A stretch of DNA of 64,000 nt from Bradyrhizobium guangzhouense (GCF_004114955.1 NZ_CP030053.1:5332001-5396000), one strand, 5' to 3'; positions 44,622-54,310 are shown, counted from the first letter of the stretch. Notes: generated by a model not told the origin, from the letters alone. Translations and numbers: made by a program.

Positions 44622-45221
44622 TTAACTATACTTCTCCAGCCGTCCCTCGCGGAACACGTAGACGGCGCCCTGCTCGATATAGAGTTCGGCAGCACTGGCC
44701 GGCGTTTCCAGGCCGAGCGAGACCATCAGGGCCCGACAGGTGCCGCCATGGGCGACCGCGACGGTGTCGGCCTTGAGCTCGTCATACCAGGCGCGGACGC
44801 GGAGCTGCACGTCGGCATAGGTCTCTGCGCCCGCAGGCCCGACCGTCCATTTGTCGGCAAGGCGCCTTGAATAGACCTCGGGATCTCTCGCCTCGCTTTC
44901 TGCGAGCGTCAGCCCTTCCCAGACGCCGTAGCCGATCTCGCGCAGGCGATCATCGAGCACATAATCCGTCACAGACAATTCGAGCTTGCCGCGCGCGAGC
45001 TCCATGGTCTGGCGGGCACGGCCGAGCGGGCTCGACACATAGGGCAGCGTCGCCTTGTCGCGGCCGTCGCGTTTGAGGAGATCGGCCAGAACGAGGCCTG
45101 CCTGCACCGCCTGGTCGCGGCCGCGCGCATTCAGCGGAATGTCCCTGGTGCCCTGAAGCCTGCCGAGCGCATTCCACTCGGTCTCGCCGTGGCGAAGATA
45201 ATAGATCGTGGGCGCGGGCAT
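44622..45221 (-). CDS. Histidine phosphatase family protein (phosphoglycerate-mutase-like)
   Basis: A 199-residue protein. The catalytic RHG motif is YLRHGETEWNALGRLQGT (about residue 8) and the second histidine is in VAVAHGGTCRALMVSLG (about residue 155), with SSPLGRARQT between. It may be a phosphatase rather than a mutase. It lies 12 bases after fabI on the same strand and is likely co-transcribed with it. Confidence 0.88.
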   Translation of the reverse strand: MPAPTIYYLRHGETEWNALGRLQGTRDIPLNARGRDQAVQAGLVLADLLKRDGRDKATLPYVSSPLGRARQTMELARGKLELSVTDYVLDDRLREIGYGVWEGLTLAESEARDPEVYSRRLADKWTVGPAGAETYADVQLRVRAWYDELKADTVAVAHGGTCRALMVSLGLETPASAAELYIEQGAVYVFREGRLEKYS

Positions 45222-45233
45222 TGCGGGAGGCGG

Positions 45234-46046
45234 TCAGTCCTTCGATGCATCCGACGCTTCGGGCCGCATCATGCCCAGCACGTTGTAACCGGAATCGACA
45301 TGATGCACCTCGCCGGTGACGCCGCGCGACATGTCGGAGAGGAAATAAACCGCGCTGTCGCCGACCTCCTCGATCGTGACGTTGCGCCGCAGCGGGGCGT
45401 TGATCTCGTTATATTTCAGAAGAAGGCGTGAATCGGCAATGCCGGCGAAGGCCAGCGTCTTGATCGGCCCTGCCGAAATCGCGTTGACGCGGATCGCCTT
45501 CACGCCGAGATCGGCGGCGAGATAACGCACGCTCGCCTCCAGCGCTGCTTTCGCAACGCCCATGACGTTGTAATTCGGCATCCACTTCTCGGAGCCGTAA
45601 TAGCTCAGCGTGATGATCGAACCGCCGTCGGTCATCAGCTTCTCGGCACGCTGCGCGATCGCGGTCAGCGAATAGCAGGAGATCAGCATCGACTTGGAGA
45701 AATTGTCCGCGGTGGTGTCGACGTAGCGGCCCTCGAGCTCGTCCTTGTCGGCAAACGCGATCGCATGCACGACAAAATCGATCTTGCCCCACTTCTCCTT
45801 CAGCACGTCGAACACCGCATCGATGGTCGCAGCATCCGTGACGTCGCAATGTCCGAGCATGAGCGCGCCGAGCTCGGCGGCGAGCGGCTCGACCCGCTTC
45901 TTCAGCGCATCGCCCTGGTAGGTGAGCGCGATCTCGGCACCGGCCGCCTGGCATGCCTTGGCGATGCCCCAGGCGATCGAGCGATTGTTGGCAACGCCGA
46001 GGATGACCCCGCGCTTGCCTTGCATCAGACCTGAATTCTGCGCCAT
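45234..46046 (-). CDS. fabI: Enoyl-[acyl-carrier-protein] reductase [NADH]
   Basis: A 270-residue SDR-type enzyme that completes each cycle of fatty-acid elongation. Typical FabI features: GVANNRSIAWGIAK (about residue 17), the cofactor-binding HAIAFADKDELEG, and the catalytic pair Tyr-x6-Lys in NYNVMGVAK (about residue 157). It is the likely target of triclosan-type inhibitors in other bacteria. First gene of a unit with the phosphatase. Confidence 0.93.
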   Translation of the reverse strand: MAQNSGLMQGKRGVILGVANNRSIAWGIAKACQAAGAEIALTYQGDALKKRVEPLAAELGALMLGHCDVTDAATIDAVFDVLKEKWGKIDFVVHAIAFADKDELEGRYVDTTADNFSKSMLISCYSLTAIAQRAEKLMTDGGSIITLSYYGSEKWMPNYNVMGVAKAALEASVRYLAADLGVKAIRVNAISAGPIKTLAFAGIADSRLLLKYNEINAPLRRNVTIEEVGDSAVYFLSDMSRGVTGEVHHVDSGYNVLGMMRPEASDASKD

Positions 46047-46144
46047 TTGCTAACGTCCTGTAGCTCTCGTCGAGGTCTGGAGGTACACCAGCCCTCCCCT
46101 GCGGTACAGTCCTAATCCGCGGCGTTAACGCTGTTTCCGGCGCC

Positions 46145-46172
46145 GGAATAGCCGTTCCATTCGGGTGTTATG
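46145..46172 (+). promoter_or_regulatory. Candidate ECF-type promoter upstream of the sigma gene
   Basis: GGAATA (46145-46150) and GTTATG (46167-46172) are spaced 16 bases, a plausible -35/-10 pair for an ECF sigma factor that transcribes its own gene, beginning about 46 bases before its ATG. Based on visual consensus only. Confidence 0.35.
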
Positions 46173-46217
46173 ATCGCTAGAGGCGCTCGCGCCTGATGTG
46201 AAGGACGTCAAGACGGC

Positions 46218-46706
46218 ATGAGTGCTTTTCGCCAGAGCGTGGAAGCCATGATCCCGGCGTTGCGCCGCTACGCCCGCGCGCTGACGCGCGATGCGGATGC
46301 GGCCGACGATCTGGTGCAGGACACGCTGGTGCGTGCGCTGCGCTCGGAGCGATTGTTTCTGGGAGGCGACGTCAGGAGCTGGCTCTATACGATCCTGACC
46401 AACCTCAACAAGAACCGGCGGCGCTCGCTGGCAAGGCGGCCGCAATTCATGCAGCTGACCGAGAACAACCCGGATGCCAGCGGGACGGAGGCCGAAGGAC
46501 GCGACATCGAGCGAGCCCTCTCGACGCTGGTCGAGGAGCAACGCTCGGTGCTGCTGCTGGTGATGCTGGAGGGTATGAGTTACCGGGAGGTCGCGGACAT
46601 CCAGGGCGTGCCGATCGGCACCGTCATGTCCCGCCTGGCGCGCGCCCGCGCCCACGTCAAGGCGTCGCTGGAGGGTGAGCGCCCGGCGCTTAGGCGGGTG
46701 AAATGA
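46218..46706 (+). CDS. ECF-family RNA polymerase sigma factor
   Basis: A 162-residue protein. Sigma region 2 spans residues about 10-75 (RRYARALTRDADAADDLVQDTLVRAL), and sigma region 4 residues about 95-150 (LVEEQRSVLLLVMLEGMSYREVADIQGVPIGTVMSRLARAR). A membrane anti-sigma gene follows, so this is a signal-responsive sigma, probably of a rhizobial subgroup such as ECF26, from memory. Confidence 0.9.
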   Translation: MSAFRQSVEAMIPALRRYARALTRDADAADDLVQDTLVRALRSERLFLGGDVRSWLYTILTNLNKNRRRSLARRPQFMQLTENNPDASGTEAEGRDIERALSTLVEEQRSVLLLVMLEGMSYREVADIQGVPIGTVMSRLARARAHVKASLEGERPALRRVK

Positions 46707-46812
46707 TGGCAGGATTGATGCATCGCGCATGCCGCATCCCCTGCACGGAGAGAGAAGCAGCGCAGTTGAACCGCGTCAGATATTTTGGGCCGCAGAGCCA
46801 GAGACGATCGAT

Positions 46813-47586
46813 ATGAACGACCACAATATTCCAGTGACCGAAGACGAATTGCACGCCTTTGTCGATGGCGAGTTGCCGGCGGAGCGCCGCGCCGACGTCG
46901 AGGCCTGGCTTGCCGCCCATCCTGACGACGCCGAGCGGGTACAGTCCTGGCGGACGATGGCCGAGATGCTGCACGCCCGTTACGACGGCGTCGCCCAGGA
47001 GCCGGTGCCCGCCCGGCTGGAGCTCGAGCGGCTGGAGCGCCGTCCGCGGCAATGGCTCTATGGCGCCATCGCGGCCACGCTGGTCGCCTTCGTCGCCGGC
47101 GGCGCGGCCGGCTGGGTCGCGCATGGCGCCGCCAACGCGCCCTCGACTTTCCAGAGCTTTACCGAGGACGCGCTCGACGCCCACCGCCTCTATGTCGTCG
47201 AGGTCCGCCATCCGGTCGAAGTGCCCGGCAATGAGCGCGACCACCTCCAGGCCTGGCTGACCCGGCGCTGCGGCTGGACCGTGTTCGCGCCCAATCTGGA
47301 GGCGAGCGGGCTGAAGCTGGTCGGCGGACGGTTGCTGCCGGGGCCGAATGGCCCGGCGTCCTTCCTGATGTATGAAGGCGCCTCAGGCGAGCGCTATACG
47401 ATCTACACCGCCAAGACCGAGACTGGCGCAACGCAGATGCGCTATGCCAGGGCGGACAAGGATGGGGCGCTGTTCTGGGCCGAGCGCGGCGTCGGTTACG
47501 TCGTCAGCGGCGGCGGCGCCGACCGCGATCGCCTGACCAAGGTGGCGCAGGCCGTGTACGACCAGGCCGAGAAAAACGGTACCTAA
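46813..47586 (+). CDS. Membrane-bound anti-sigma factor
   Basis: A 257-residue protein. The N-terminal cytoplasmic region (residues 1-75) contains VTEDELHAFVDGELPAERRADVEAWLAAHPD, the anti-sigma zinc-finger-like layout without clear Cys/His ligands. One membrane helix lies near residues 80-102 (WLYGAIAATLVAFVAGGAAGW), followed by a periplasmic sensor. ATG 46813 is chosen over an upstream frame. It starts 106 bases after the sigma gene and should hold that sigma inactive. Confidence 0.85.
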   Translation: MNDHNIPVTEDELHAFVDGELPAERRADVEAWLAAHPDDAERVQSWRTMAEMLHARYDGVAQEPVPARLELERLERRPRQWLYGAIAATLVAFVAGGAAGWVAHGAANAPSTFQSFTEDALDAHRLYVVEVRHPVEVPGNERDHLQAWLTRRCGWTVFAPNLEASGLKLVGGRLLPGPNGPASFLMYEGASGERYTIYTAKTETGATQMRYARADKDGALFWAERGVGYVVSGGGADRDRLTKVAQAVYDQAEKNGT

Positions 47587-47903
47587 ACAACCGCGCAAAC
47601 GCCGTGCCCAGATTCCGTCATTGAAAATTTGGAATCAGGACATGGGCGCGTCTCATTATCGCACCGGATGCTCACGCGAAAATGAGCAGCGTTCGATCCG
47701 CCGATCGACGCGGGCGGCCTCGATTGGGGTTTTTGGTACCGCGCTGGTCCCCCTCTCGAGGCCGCACCCTTTTATCGACTGTCCCGCCGGACAGCCGACA
47801 CGTCGAGACATGAAGCGCTACCACGCCTCAGGCGTATGATGGGCATCATCTGCTCGGTGATGCCCTAGGCCTTTAGGAGAAACCCCTTCGCTTGGATCTT
47901 GCC
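47587..47903. other. 317-base intergenic region with an 8-bp hairpin
   Basis: A stem GGGCATCA (47841-47848) / TGATGCCC (47858-47865) with a nine-base loop is the clearest structure. A 66-codon frame from ATG 47642 has no domain features and is not called. The region lies between the anti-sigma and DnaJ-like genes, which converge. Confidence 0.4.
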
Positions 47904-48869
47904 TTAACCGAGCCCGCTACGTGGATTGTAGGGGTGTTGGTCTCGCCATTTTTCCATCAATGCTTCAAGCTCGGCGTCGTTCCCGTCCGGTAACATAATC
48001 CTGATGGTGACGAAGAGATCCCCGGTGGCGCCAGATTTTGGCAGGCCCTTGCCTTTGAGTCGGAAGGTCCGGCCGCTGGAGGTGTTTTTCGGGACTGACA
48101 GTTCCACGGCATTGCCGAGCGTGGGCACGCGGACCTTAGCCCCCAGCACCGCCTCGTAGAGCGTAACAGGCAGATCGATCCTGAGATCGGCGCCCTCGAT
48201 CTTGAAGAAGGCATGCGGCGCGATGCTGATCGTGATCAGGAGGTCGCCGGGCGGATGGCCTTGCGCGGTCTCGCCCTGTCCCCGCAGTCGGATCTGCTGG
48301 CCCTCGATGACGCCAGCCGGAATCTTGACGTTGAGTTCCTTGCCGTTCGGCAACCGGACGCGCTTTTCGCCGCCCTTGACCGATTCTTCCAGCGAGACGG
48401 ACATGGCGACATTGACGTCGAGATCGAGCCCGATCCCGCCGGTGTCGAAGTCGAACTGAGCGCCGCCGCCGGCCCCGGGCCGCGCACCGCGCATCCCGCC
48501 GCCGAACATGCTGTTCAGGATGTCCTCGAACGCTCCGGCGCCCTGGCCGGGGCCTGCGCCGCCACGGAACGAGTACTCGAAGCCGCCGGGACCCGCGCCC
48601 GCGCGCCCGCGCGGCCCGCCGCCACCTGGAAAGCCCTGGAAGCGCGGCTTGCCCTCGGCATCGATCTCGCCGCGATCGAACTGCTTGCGCTTGTCCTCGT
48701 CGCCGATGATCTCGTTGGCCGAATTGATCTCGGAGAAGCGCTCGGCGGCCTTGGGATCACCCTTGTTACTGTCGGGATGATGCTTCTTGGCCAGCTTGCG
48801 ATAGGCGCTCTTGATCGCGGCAGCGGTCGCGCTCCGCGGCACCCCCAAGACCTCATAGGGGTCGCGCAT
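47904..48869 (-). CDS. DnaJ-domain chaperone (CbpA-like, no zinc fingers)
   Basis: A 321-residue protein. A J-domain at residues about 3-70 with the HPD motif (KKHHPDSNKGDPKAAERF), a G/F-rich linker (residues about 75-145), and two beta-sandwich substrate-binding domains (VKIPAGVIEGQQIRLRGQG and PTLGNAVELSVPKNTSSG). The CXXCXGXG zinc repeats of DnaJ are absent, so it is CbpA-type and would act with DnaK. Confidence 0.9.
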   Translation of the reverse strand: MRDPYEVLGVPRSATAAAIKSAYRKLAKKHHPDSNKGDPKAAERFSEINSANEIIGDEDKRKQFDRGEIDAEGKPRFQGFPGGGGPRGRAGAGPGGFEYSFRGGAGPGQGAGAFEDILNSMFGGGMRGARPGAGGGAQFDFDTGGIGLDLDVNVAMSVSLEESVKGGEKRVRLPNGKELNVKIPAGVIEGQQIRLRGQGETAQGHPPGDLLITISIAPHAFFKIEGADLRIDLPVTLYEAVLGAKVRVPTLGNAVELSVPKNTSSGRTFRLKGKGLPKSGATGDLFVTIRIMLPDGNDAELEALMEKWRDQHPYNPRSGLG

Positions 48870-48978
48870 CCGTCACGTCTCCTTCAAGAATTCGAATTGT
48901 TCAAAGGGCTCCCCGCCCCACCTGCGATCCATGTGGGGAGCGAGTGGCATTTTTGCAACTAGTTGATGGAGCTGATTC

Positions 48979-49407
48979 CTAGCTCCGCCACGGCTTTAGC
49001 GTATGAATCTCCCAACGGCCACGGCTGCTTTGGCAACCGGCGCCCTGCAGCCAGGTTTGGGTGGTGCCGTTGACATAGCTCGCCAGGAAATCGCGGCACT
49101 TGCGGCCATCCTCGGCGGCGTAGGATTGCGCGATCGGCGTCACCGAGCCGCGTGCGCCGGTTTCCGGATTCTCCCAGTGCTGGCTCGCATCCTTGTCGCC
49201 CATGCTGAGCACGTCGGAGGCGGCGTTGCGGGCAAAGGCAAGATCGGTCTCGGTCGGTGCGGCGTCCTTCTCCGGCCGCGCGATCGAACCGGTGAGGTCG
49301 CTGTCGTCAGCCTTGGCGTAGGCGTTGGTGTCGGTGCGGGACATGCTGCAGCCGCCGGTGCAGAGCCCGATCAAAATCATCGTCATGACGAGGCCAGATG
49401 GCCGCAT
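48979..49407 (-). CDS. Exported surface-antigen-like protein (RT0821/Lpp0805-like)
   Basis: A 142-residue protein with a signal ending at a cysteine (LIGLCTGGC), so possibly a lipoprotein anchored at residue about 20. The mature C-terminal part ([20 protein letters not shown] and [14 protein letters not shown]) resembles the 17-kDa-antigen-like family of alphaproteobacteria, from memory. ATG 49407 is preferred, because upstream residues do not look exported. It is divergent from pdxH. Confidence 0.7.
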   Translation of the reverse strand: MRPSGLVMTMILIGLCTGGCSMSRTDTNAYAKADDSDLTGSIARPEKDAAPTETDLAFARNAASDVLSMGDKDASQHWENPETGARGSVTPIAQSYAAEDGRKCRDFLASYVNGTTQTWLQGAGCQSSRGRWEIHTLKPWRS

Positions 49408-49499
49408 CGCCGATAGGCCAACGCGTCCCCATGCCCTATATAGGGCAGTGGCAGACAACAGCGCGCTTTGGGCCGCGGGACGCAATTCGGACTCCAGAC

Positions 49500-50141
49500 A
49501 TGACCGACACGACCTCGATGAAACACCAGACACCCTTAACATCCGGTGATTTCACCGCCGCCGATGAGCCGTTCGCGCTGTTCGAGGCCTGGTTGAACGA
49601 GGCGATCAAGAGCGAGCCGAACGATCCGAACGCAATGGCGCTCGCCACCGTCGATCCCGACGGCCTGCCCGACGTGCGCATGGTGCTGATGAAGGGCTTC
49701 GATACCCAGGGTTTCGTCTTCTACAGCCACATCGCGAGCCAGAAAGGCCGCGAACTCGCCGCAAATCCTAAGGCGGCTTTACTATTCCACTGGAAGTCGC
49801 TGCGCCGTCAGGTCCGCATCCGCGGCAACGTGACGCCGGTGGCGGATGCCGAGGCGGACAGCTATTTCGCGACACGACCGAAGCAGGCGCAGATCGGCGC
49901 CTGGGCCAGCAAGCAGTCGCAAGAGCTCGAGAGCCGCTTCGCCTTCGAGCAGGCCATCGCCAAGGTCGCGGCCAAATACGTCATCGGCGAGGTGCCGCGT
50001 CCGCCGGGCTGGAGCGGCTGGCGCATCACGCCCGCGCGTATCGAGTTCTGGCACGACCGCCCGTTCCGCCTGCACGACCGCATCGAATTTCGTCGTGACG
50101 CGGCCGGCAAGCCGTGGTCCAAGACGCGCATGTATCCATAG
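49500..50141 (+). CDS. pdxH: Pyridoxine/pyridoxamine 5'-phosphate oxidase
   Basis: A 213-residue FMN enzyme that makes pyridoxal 5'-phosphate. Typical motifs: [21 protein letters not shown] (about residue 44), [17 protein letters not shown] (about residue 72), and the C-terminal [11 protein letters not shown] and [11 protein letters not shown] 49500 begins the homologous portion; the frame upstream shows no similarity in character. Confidence 0.93.
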   Translation: MTDTTSMKHQTPLTSGDFTAADEPFALFEAWLNEAIKSEPNDPNAMALATVDPDGLPDVRMVLMKGFDTQGFVFYSHIASQKGRELAANPKAALLFHWKSLRRQVRIRGNVTPVADAEADSYFATRPKQAQIGAWASKQSQELESRFAFEQAIAKVAAKYVIGEVPRPPGWSGWRITPARIEFWHDRPFRLHDRIEFRRDAAGKPWSKTRMYP

Positions 50142-50174
50142 AGCCTTGTCTCGATCTTTGGGCCGACCTGAAAG

Positions 50175-50933
50175 ATGTCCATGCCGCATTCGTCCAACGC
50201 GCCGCGCCGCACGCTGCTCCTGACCGGAGCGAGCCGCGGTATCGGCCACGCCACCGTGATCCGTTTCTCGTCGGCGGGCTGGCGCGTCATCACCTGTTCG
50301 CGGCATCCCTTCCCGGAGGATTGCCCGTGGGACGCGGGCCCTGAAGATCACATCCAGGTCGACCTCGGCGATTCCCGGGACACCACGCGCGCGATCTCCG
50401 AAATCCGCGACCGCCTCGAAGGCGGCATGCTGCACGCACTGGTCAACAATGCCGCGATCTCGCCGAAGGGGCCCGGCGGCTCCCGCCTCGGCTCTGTCGA
50501 CACCGACCTCGACACCTGGACGCACGTCTTCCACGTCAATTTCTTCGCGCCGATCATGATCGCGCGCGGCCTGATCGAGGAATTGAAGGCGGCCAAGGGC
50601 TCGGTCGTGAACGTCACCTCGATCGCAGGCTCGCGCGTGCATCCATTCGCGGGCGCGGCGTACGCGACCTCCAAGGCTGCGCTCGCTGCGCTGACGCGCG
50701 AGATGGCCTCCGACTTCGGCCGTGTCGGCGTGCGCGTCAATGCCATCGCACCGGGCGAGATCGACACCGCGATCCTGTCGCCGGGCACGGAGAAGATCGT
50801 CGACCAGCAGATCCCGATGCACCGCCTTGGCACGCCGGACGAGGTCGCCAAGATCGTCTACGTGCTGTGTACGGACACCAGTTCTTACGTCAACGGCGCC
50901 GAAATCCACATCAACGGCGGCCAGCACGTCTAG
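50175..50933 (+). CDS. Short-chain dehydrogenase/reductase (SDR)
   Basis: A 252-residue SDR with GASRGIGHAT (about residue 18), ALVNNAAIS, the catalytic Ser/Tyr/Lys region VTSIAGSRV...AYATSKAAL (about residues 150-170), and a C-terminal GAEIHINGGQHV. The start is 33 bases after pdxH. The substrate is unknown; a 3-oxoacyl reductase-like role is common in the family. Confidence 0.85.
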   Translation: MSMPHSSNAPRRTLLLTGASRGIGHATVIRFSSAGWRVITCSRHPFPEDCPWDAGPEDHIQVDLGDSRDTTRAISEIRDRLEGGMLHALVNNAAISPKGPGGSRLGSVDTDLDTWTHVFHVNFFAPIMIARGLIEELKAAKGSVVNVTSIAGSRVHPFAGAAYATSKAALAALTREMASDFGRVGVRVNAIAPGEIDTAILSPGTEKIVDQQIPMHRLGTPDEVAKIVYVLCTDTSSYVNGAEIHINGGQHV

Positions 50934-50957
50934 GCCAGATAACGTTCGGGGTGACGC

Positions 50958-51728
50958 ATGGGCCGGTTTGCGAGCACGGCGTCAACTTACGAGCATCTGC
51001 GCCCGCCCTACCCGGGCGCGTTCTTTCGCGGCGTCGCGCAGAAGCTCGGCCTTTCCCAACGATGCGCCTTGATCGATCTCGGGACCGGTCCAGGACTGCT
51101 GGCCCTCGGCTTCGCACCCTATGTCGGCCGCATCGTCGGCGTCGATCCCGAACCTGCCATGATCGAGGCCGCGCGAGAAGCGGCAGCGCGCGGCGGCCAA
51201 GCGCTCACGCTGATCGAGGGCAAGGCGGAGACGCTTGCCCCCGACATCGGCACGTTCGACATCGTCACGATCGGCCGTGCGCTGCATTGGATGGATCGCG
51301 AGGCGACGGTTGCGCGGCTCGATCAGATCGTCGCGCGCGACGGCGCGATCCTGGTCTGTGCCTCGTTCTCCGTCACCGACGGCCGCAACCCGTGGGTTGA
51401 CGGCTACAACGAGATCCGCCGCCGCTGGTCACCGGAAAAGCTCTGGCAAGAAGCCGGCAAAGGTGCGCGCACCCATCGCGACCTGCCAACGTTCTTCCGC
51501 GGCAGCGCCTTCGCGCCCACCGAACGCGTCGCGGTCGAGACCAGCCACGCGGTCAGTGTGCGGGACCTGACACAACGCGTGCTGACCTACTCGTCGTCGT
51601 CACCGGAGGCCCTGGGGGACAAGGTCGAGGCAGCGCTGCGCGATGTCGAGAGCCATCTCGCCGCGTTCAGCCGCGACGGCATGATCGCCGAGACCATCGT
51701 CTCGACGGCTGAGATCGTGAAACGTTGA
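50958..51728 (+). CDS. SAM-dependent methyltransferase (class I)
   Basis: A 256-residue methyltransferase. The SAM-binding motif reads LIDLGTGPGLLALGFAPYVG (about residue 36) and GVDPEPAMIEAA follows; post-I motif GTFDIVTIGRALHWMD resembles UbiE/small-molecule methyltransferases. Its acceptor is unknown. It starts 24 bases after the SDR. Confidence 0.85.
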   Translation: MGRFASTASTYEHLRPPYPGAFFRGVAQKLGLSQRCALIDLGTGPGLLALGFAPYVGRIVGVDPEPAMIEAAREAAARGGQALTLIEGKAETLAPDIGTFDIVTIGRALHWMDREATVARLDQIVARDGAILVCASFSVTDGRNPWVDGYNEIRRRWSPEKLWQEAGKGARTHRDLPTFFRGSAFAPTERVAVETSHAVSVRDLTQRVLTYSSSSPEALGDKVEAALRDVESHLAAFSRDGMIAETIVSTAEIVKR

Positions 51729-51812
51729 CGGGATTTGCCGCAAAGAGCGGGAAGCAAGGCGATCCACACAACGCCGCCGCAAGACTGGATCGCCCGCTCT
51801 TCCTTCCGCTCC

Positions 51813-52049
51813 TCAGTCCAGGCGAATTCGACGCGACCGTTCGCGCAGCCCCAGCGTCGCAGCATTAGGAGCAGCGGCTGCGTTGAATGCAGTCGAGCAG
51901 TCGTCATCGTTCTCGCCGTCGAGCAGCGGAGCACCACAGTGCCGGCACATGCGTGCCGACAACGACGGCGCCTTGCCGCTCGCCACCACCTGACGATAGC
52001 TCGTCAGATCGATGACGTTGGGGGGCGTCGTTATGTGTTTTTCAACCAT
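51813..52049 (-). CDS. Small zinc-ribbon-like hypothetical protein
   Basis: A 78-residue protein starting MVEKHITTPPNVIDLTSYR. It has one CxxC (RMCRHCGAPLL) and a further Cys (DDCSTAF), with a basic end (ERSRRIRLD). GAGGAAGAACC precedes the ATG. The knuckle plus length suggests a small metal-binding regulator, but this is inference. Confidence 0.5.
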   Translation of the reverse strand: MVEKHITTPPNVIDLTSYRQVVASGKAPSLSARMCRHCGAPLLDGENDDDCSTAFNAAAAPNAATLGLRERSRRIRLD

Positions 52050-52257
52050 GGTTCTTCCTCGCGGCTAACCCGCTGCTTATCGCAGACAAGTTTCGCGCAA
52101 ACGTTCAGCCCACCGCTCAAATTTTACCGGAGGAATTGGGGCACGGCACACACATCACGACGCGGCCGCAATGGCGCTCTATTCTGCGACACCATCAGCC
52201 TTGTCTCGGCGACCGGCGTAAGGTCTCGGTCACTATTTTTGGAAAGCGCGTGCCGGA

Positions 52258-53235
52258 TCACAGCCACTTCTTCCACTTGAAGATCCAGTACGGAACGATC
52301 GCGGCGATCACCATCAGCACCAGTGCGAATGGATAGCCGTGCTCCCATTCGAGCTCCGGCATCGCCTTGAAGTTCATGCCGTAGATCGAGGCGATCAGCG
52401 TCGGCGGCATCAGGACAACGGCCATGACCGAAAACAGTTTGATGATGTTGTTCTGCTCGAGATTGACGACGCCCAGCATGGCGTCGAGCACGAAGGTGAT
52501 CTTGCTGGAGAGATAGGAGGCGTGGTCGGTCAGCGAGGCGACGTCGCGCTGCATGGTCTTGAGCTGCTCGCGCATGTCCTTGGACCATTTCACGCCCTCC
52601 ACCACCGCCGACAAGAAGGTGACGACGCGGCCGATCGACACCAGGCTCTCACGGACCTTGGAGGTCAGATCGCCCTTGCGGCCGATCGAGATCAGGATTT
52701 GCGAATATTGCTTGGCGTGGCCATGGCGCTCGCTTTCCGGTTCGAAGATGTCGTGCGAGACCTGGTCGATCTCCATGCCGCAGCGCTCCAAAATATCCGC
52801 GCAACGGTCGATCACGGCGTCCAGCAGTTCCATCAGCACCATTTCGCCCGTGATCGCGGGGGCACAGGTACGGGCGAGCTTCGCCTCGACGAGGGCGAAA
52901 GGCTTGGGCTGGTCGTAACGCACGGTGACCAGGCGGTGGTCACCGAGGATGAAGGTCACCGCCGTGGTCCGGGGCATGTCGGTATCAGAGTGGCACATCA
53001 GCGTCGCGGTCATGTAGCGCGCGCTGTTCTCGATATAGAGGCGGCTGGAGATCTCGATCTCCTGCATGTCCTCCCGTGTCGGGATCGCGATCCCCAGCAG
53101 CCGTTCCACAGCCTTGTCCTCGGCCGCGGTCGGATTGACCAGGTCGACCCACACGGCGTGATCAGGCACCGCCTCGAGATCGTTGACGACGGCCTTCTTC
53201 AGGGAGGAGTCGGTGGGAACGAACACAGAAAACAT
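52258..53235 (-). CDS. CorA-family divalent metal ion transporter
   Basis: A 325-residue protein. A long cytoplasmic alpha/beta region (residues 1-240) is followed by two C-terminal helices with the GMN signature YGMNFKAMPELEWEHGYPF (about residues 288-306). CorA proteins move magnesium, cobalt or nickel as pentamers. ATG 53235 is chosen for its GGAG ribosome site (TTGGAGTTGTTC); a TTG at 53247 is an alternative. This is a ZntB-like/CorA-like member; the exact ion is unproven. Confidence 0.88.
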   Translation of the reverse strand: MFSVFVPTDSSLKKAVVNDLEAVPDHAVWVDLVNPTAAEDKAVERLLGIAIPTREDMQEIEISSRLYIENSARYMTATLMCHSDTDMPRTTAVTFILGDHRLVTVRYDQPKPFALVEAKLARTCAPAITGEMVLMELLDAVIDRCADILERCGMEIDQVSHDIFEPESERHGHAKQYSQILISIGRKGDLTSKVRESLVSIGRVVTFLSAVVEGVKWSKDMREQLKTMQRDVASLTDHASYLSSKITFVLDAMLGVVNLEQNNIIKLFSVMAVVLMPPTLIASIYGMNFKAMPELEWEHGYPFALVLMVIAAIVPYWIFKWKKWL

Positions 53236-53574
53236 GAACAACTCCAAGAAGGGCCCTGCGACAGAATGACTGCGCTTAGCGCGATTCTGACAAGTTCATG
53301 ATGACAAGCACATTAACGGAGCGTTTGCATTTGTGGCGGCGGCATGGCTCAACTGTGGCACGGAATCGACAGCTGTGCTTTTCGCGCCAAAAAACCAGCC
53401 GAGACGCGGAAAACTTGCGGCAAAAAAGCCACAGGTTGGGTCTCGCAGCGCGGGATAAGCCCCTAAAAGCTGGAATTGTGGCGGATTTCAACGATAATGA
53501 AAGCAACGGAGTCGAAGGCCTTGGGTGGTACGCTTCAAGGACCTGCGCGGTATTGTTTTGATTGGAACCGAACC
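53236..53574. other. 339-base intergenic region between divergent genes
   Basis: Contains promoters for the CorA-like and L,D-transpeptidase genes. No obvious palindrome or small gene was found by eye; AT-rich runs (e.g. CAAAAAAGCCACAGG near 53423-53437) precede the transpeptidase. Confidence 0.4.
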
Positions 53575-54255
53575 ATGTCGTCGCTGAAGGTTATCGTTGG
53601 AATTTTGGCTGCCGGCTTCATGCTGTCGGGCTGCATGCAGGCCACGCATTACGAGGCCACCAACACCCAGAATTTCAAACCGCATGACAAGGAACTCCTT
53701 GCCAAGATCCGGTACGAGAATACGCCGGTGGCAGAGCCGTTCCGTCGCGCCATTGTGGACTATCACCGCAAGGAGTTGCCGGGCTCGATCGTGGTCGATT
53801 CCGACAACCACTATCTGTATTACGTGATGGATGGCGGCAAGGCGATCCGCTACGGCATCACTGTTGGTGAAGAAGCCATGGCCTGGTCGGGCATCGCCAA
53901 GGTCGGCAGCATGACCGAATGGCCGGCCTGGCACCCGACCCCGGGCGAGATCTCGCGTCTGGGCGTGCCGACCTACGTCGCGCCGGGCCCTGATAATCCG
54001 ATGGGCTCGCGCGCGATGTACCTGTACTCGGGCGGCAAGGACACGCTGTTCCGCATTCACGGCACCAACCAGCCGGAATATATCGGCGCTTCGATCTCGT
54101 CGGGTTGCATCCGCATGACCAACGAGGACGCGATCGACCTCTACAGCCGCGTCAAGATCGGCACCATCGTCGTGGTGCTCGAGCCGAAGCACGGCGACTC
54201 GCCCTACAATTCGCGCCTCGCGCTGCAGGGCGGCGGTGTTTCGACCCCCAACTAA
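53575..54255 (+). CDS. L,D-transpeptidase (YkuD family), probable lipoprotein
   Basis: A 226-residue envelope enzyme. A lipobox-like LSGC (about residue 18) suggests lipid anchoring. The YkuD active site is FRIHGTNQPEYIGASISSGCIRM: the His and the catalytic Cys in SSGCIRM (about residue 180). It would form 3-3 peptidoglycan cross-links or attach proteins to the wall. ATG 53575 is preferred over an upstream frame. Confidence 0.9.
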   Translation: MSSLKVIVGILAAGFMLSGCMQATHYEATNTQNFKPHDKELLAKIRYENTPVAEPFRRAIVDYHRKELPGSIVVDSDNHYLYYVMDGGKAIRYGITVGEEAMAWSGIAKVGSMTEWPAWHPTPGEISRLGVPTYVAPGPDNPMGSRAMYLYSGGKDTLFRIHGTNQPEYIGASISSGCIRMTNEDAIDLYSRVKIGTIVVVLEPKHGDSPYNSRLALQGGGVSTPN

Positions 54256-54283
54256 CAATCTCGGACTGATCCGAAGGTTTTCG

Positions 54284-54310
54284 AAAAGCGCCGGTTTTAC
54301 CGGCGCTTTT
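54284..54310. terminator. Bidirectional intrinsic terminator between two convergent genes
   Basis: AAAAGCGCCGG (54284-54294), loop TTTTA, CCGGCGCTTTT (54300-54310) then more T. A strong 11-bp stem with U runs on both strands (AAAA before, TTTTTT after). The minus-strand gene's stop codon TAA lies in the loop (54297-54299), and its last four residues KKRR are encoded by the stem. Confidence 0.85.

Noticed and set aside
46218..47586. EcfG/PhyR general stress system
   Set aside because: The anti-sigma has a membrane helix and periplasmic domain and no PhyR-like or NepR-like gene is next to it.
47621..47839. A 72-codon frame after the anti-sigma gene
   Set aside because: No ribosome site, no domain, TTG start; kept only as an intergenic note.
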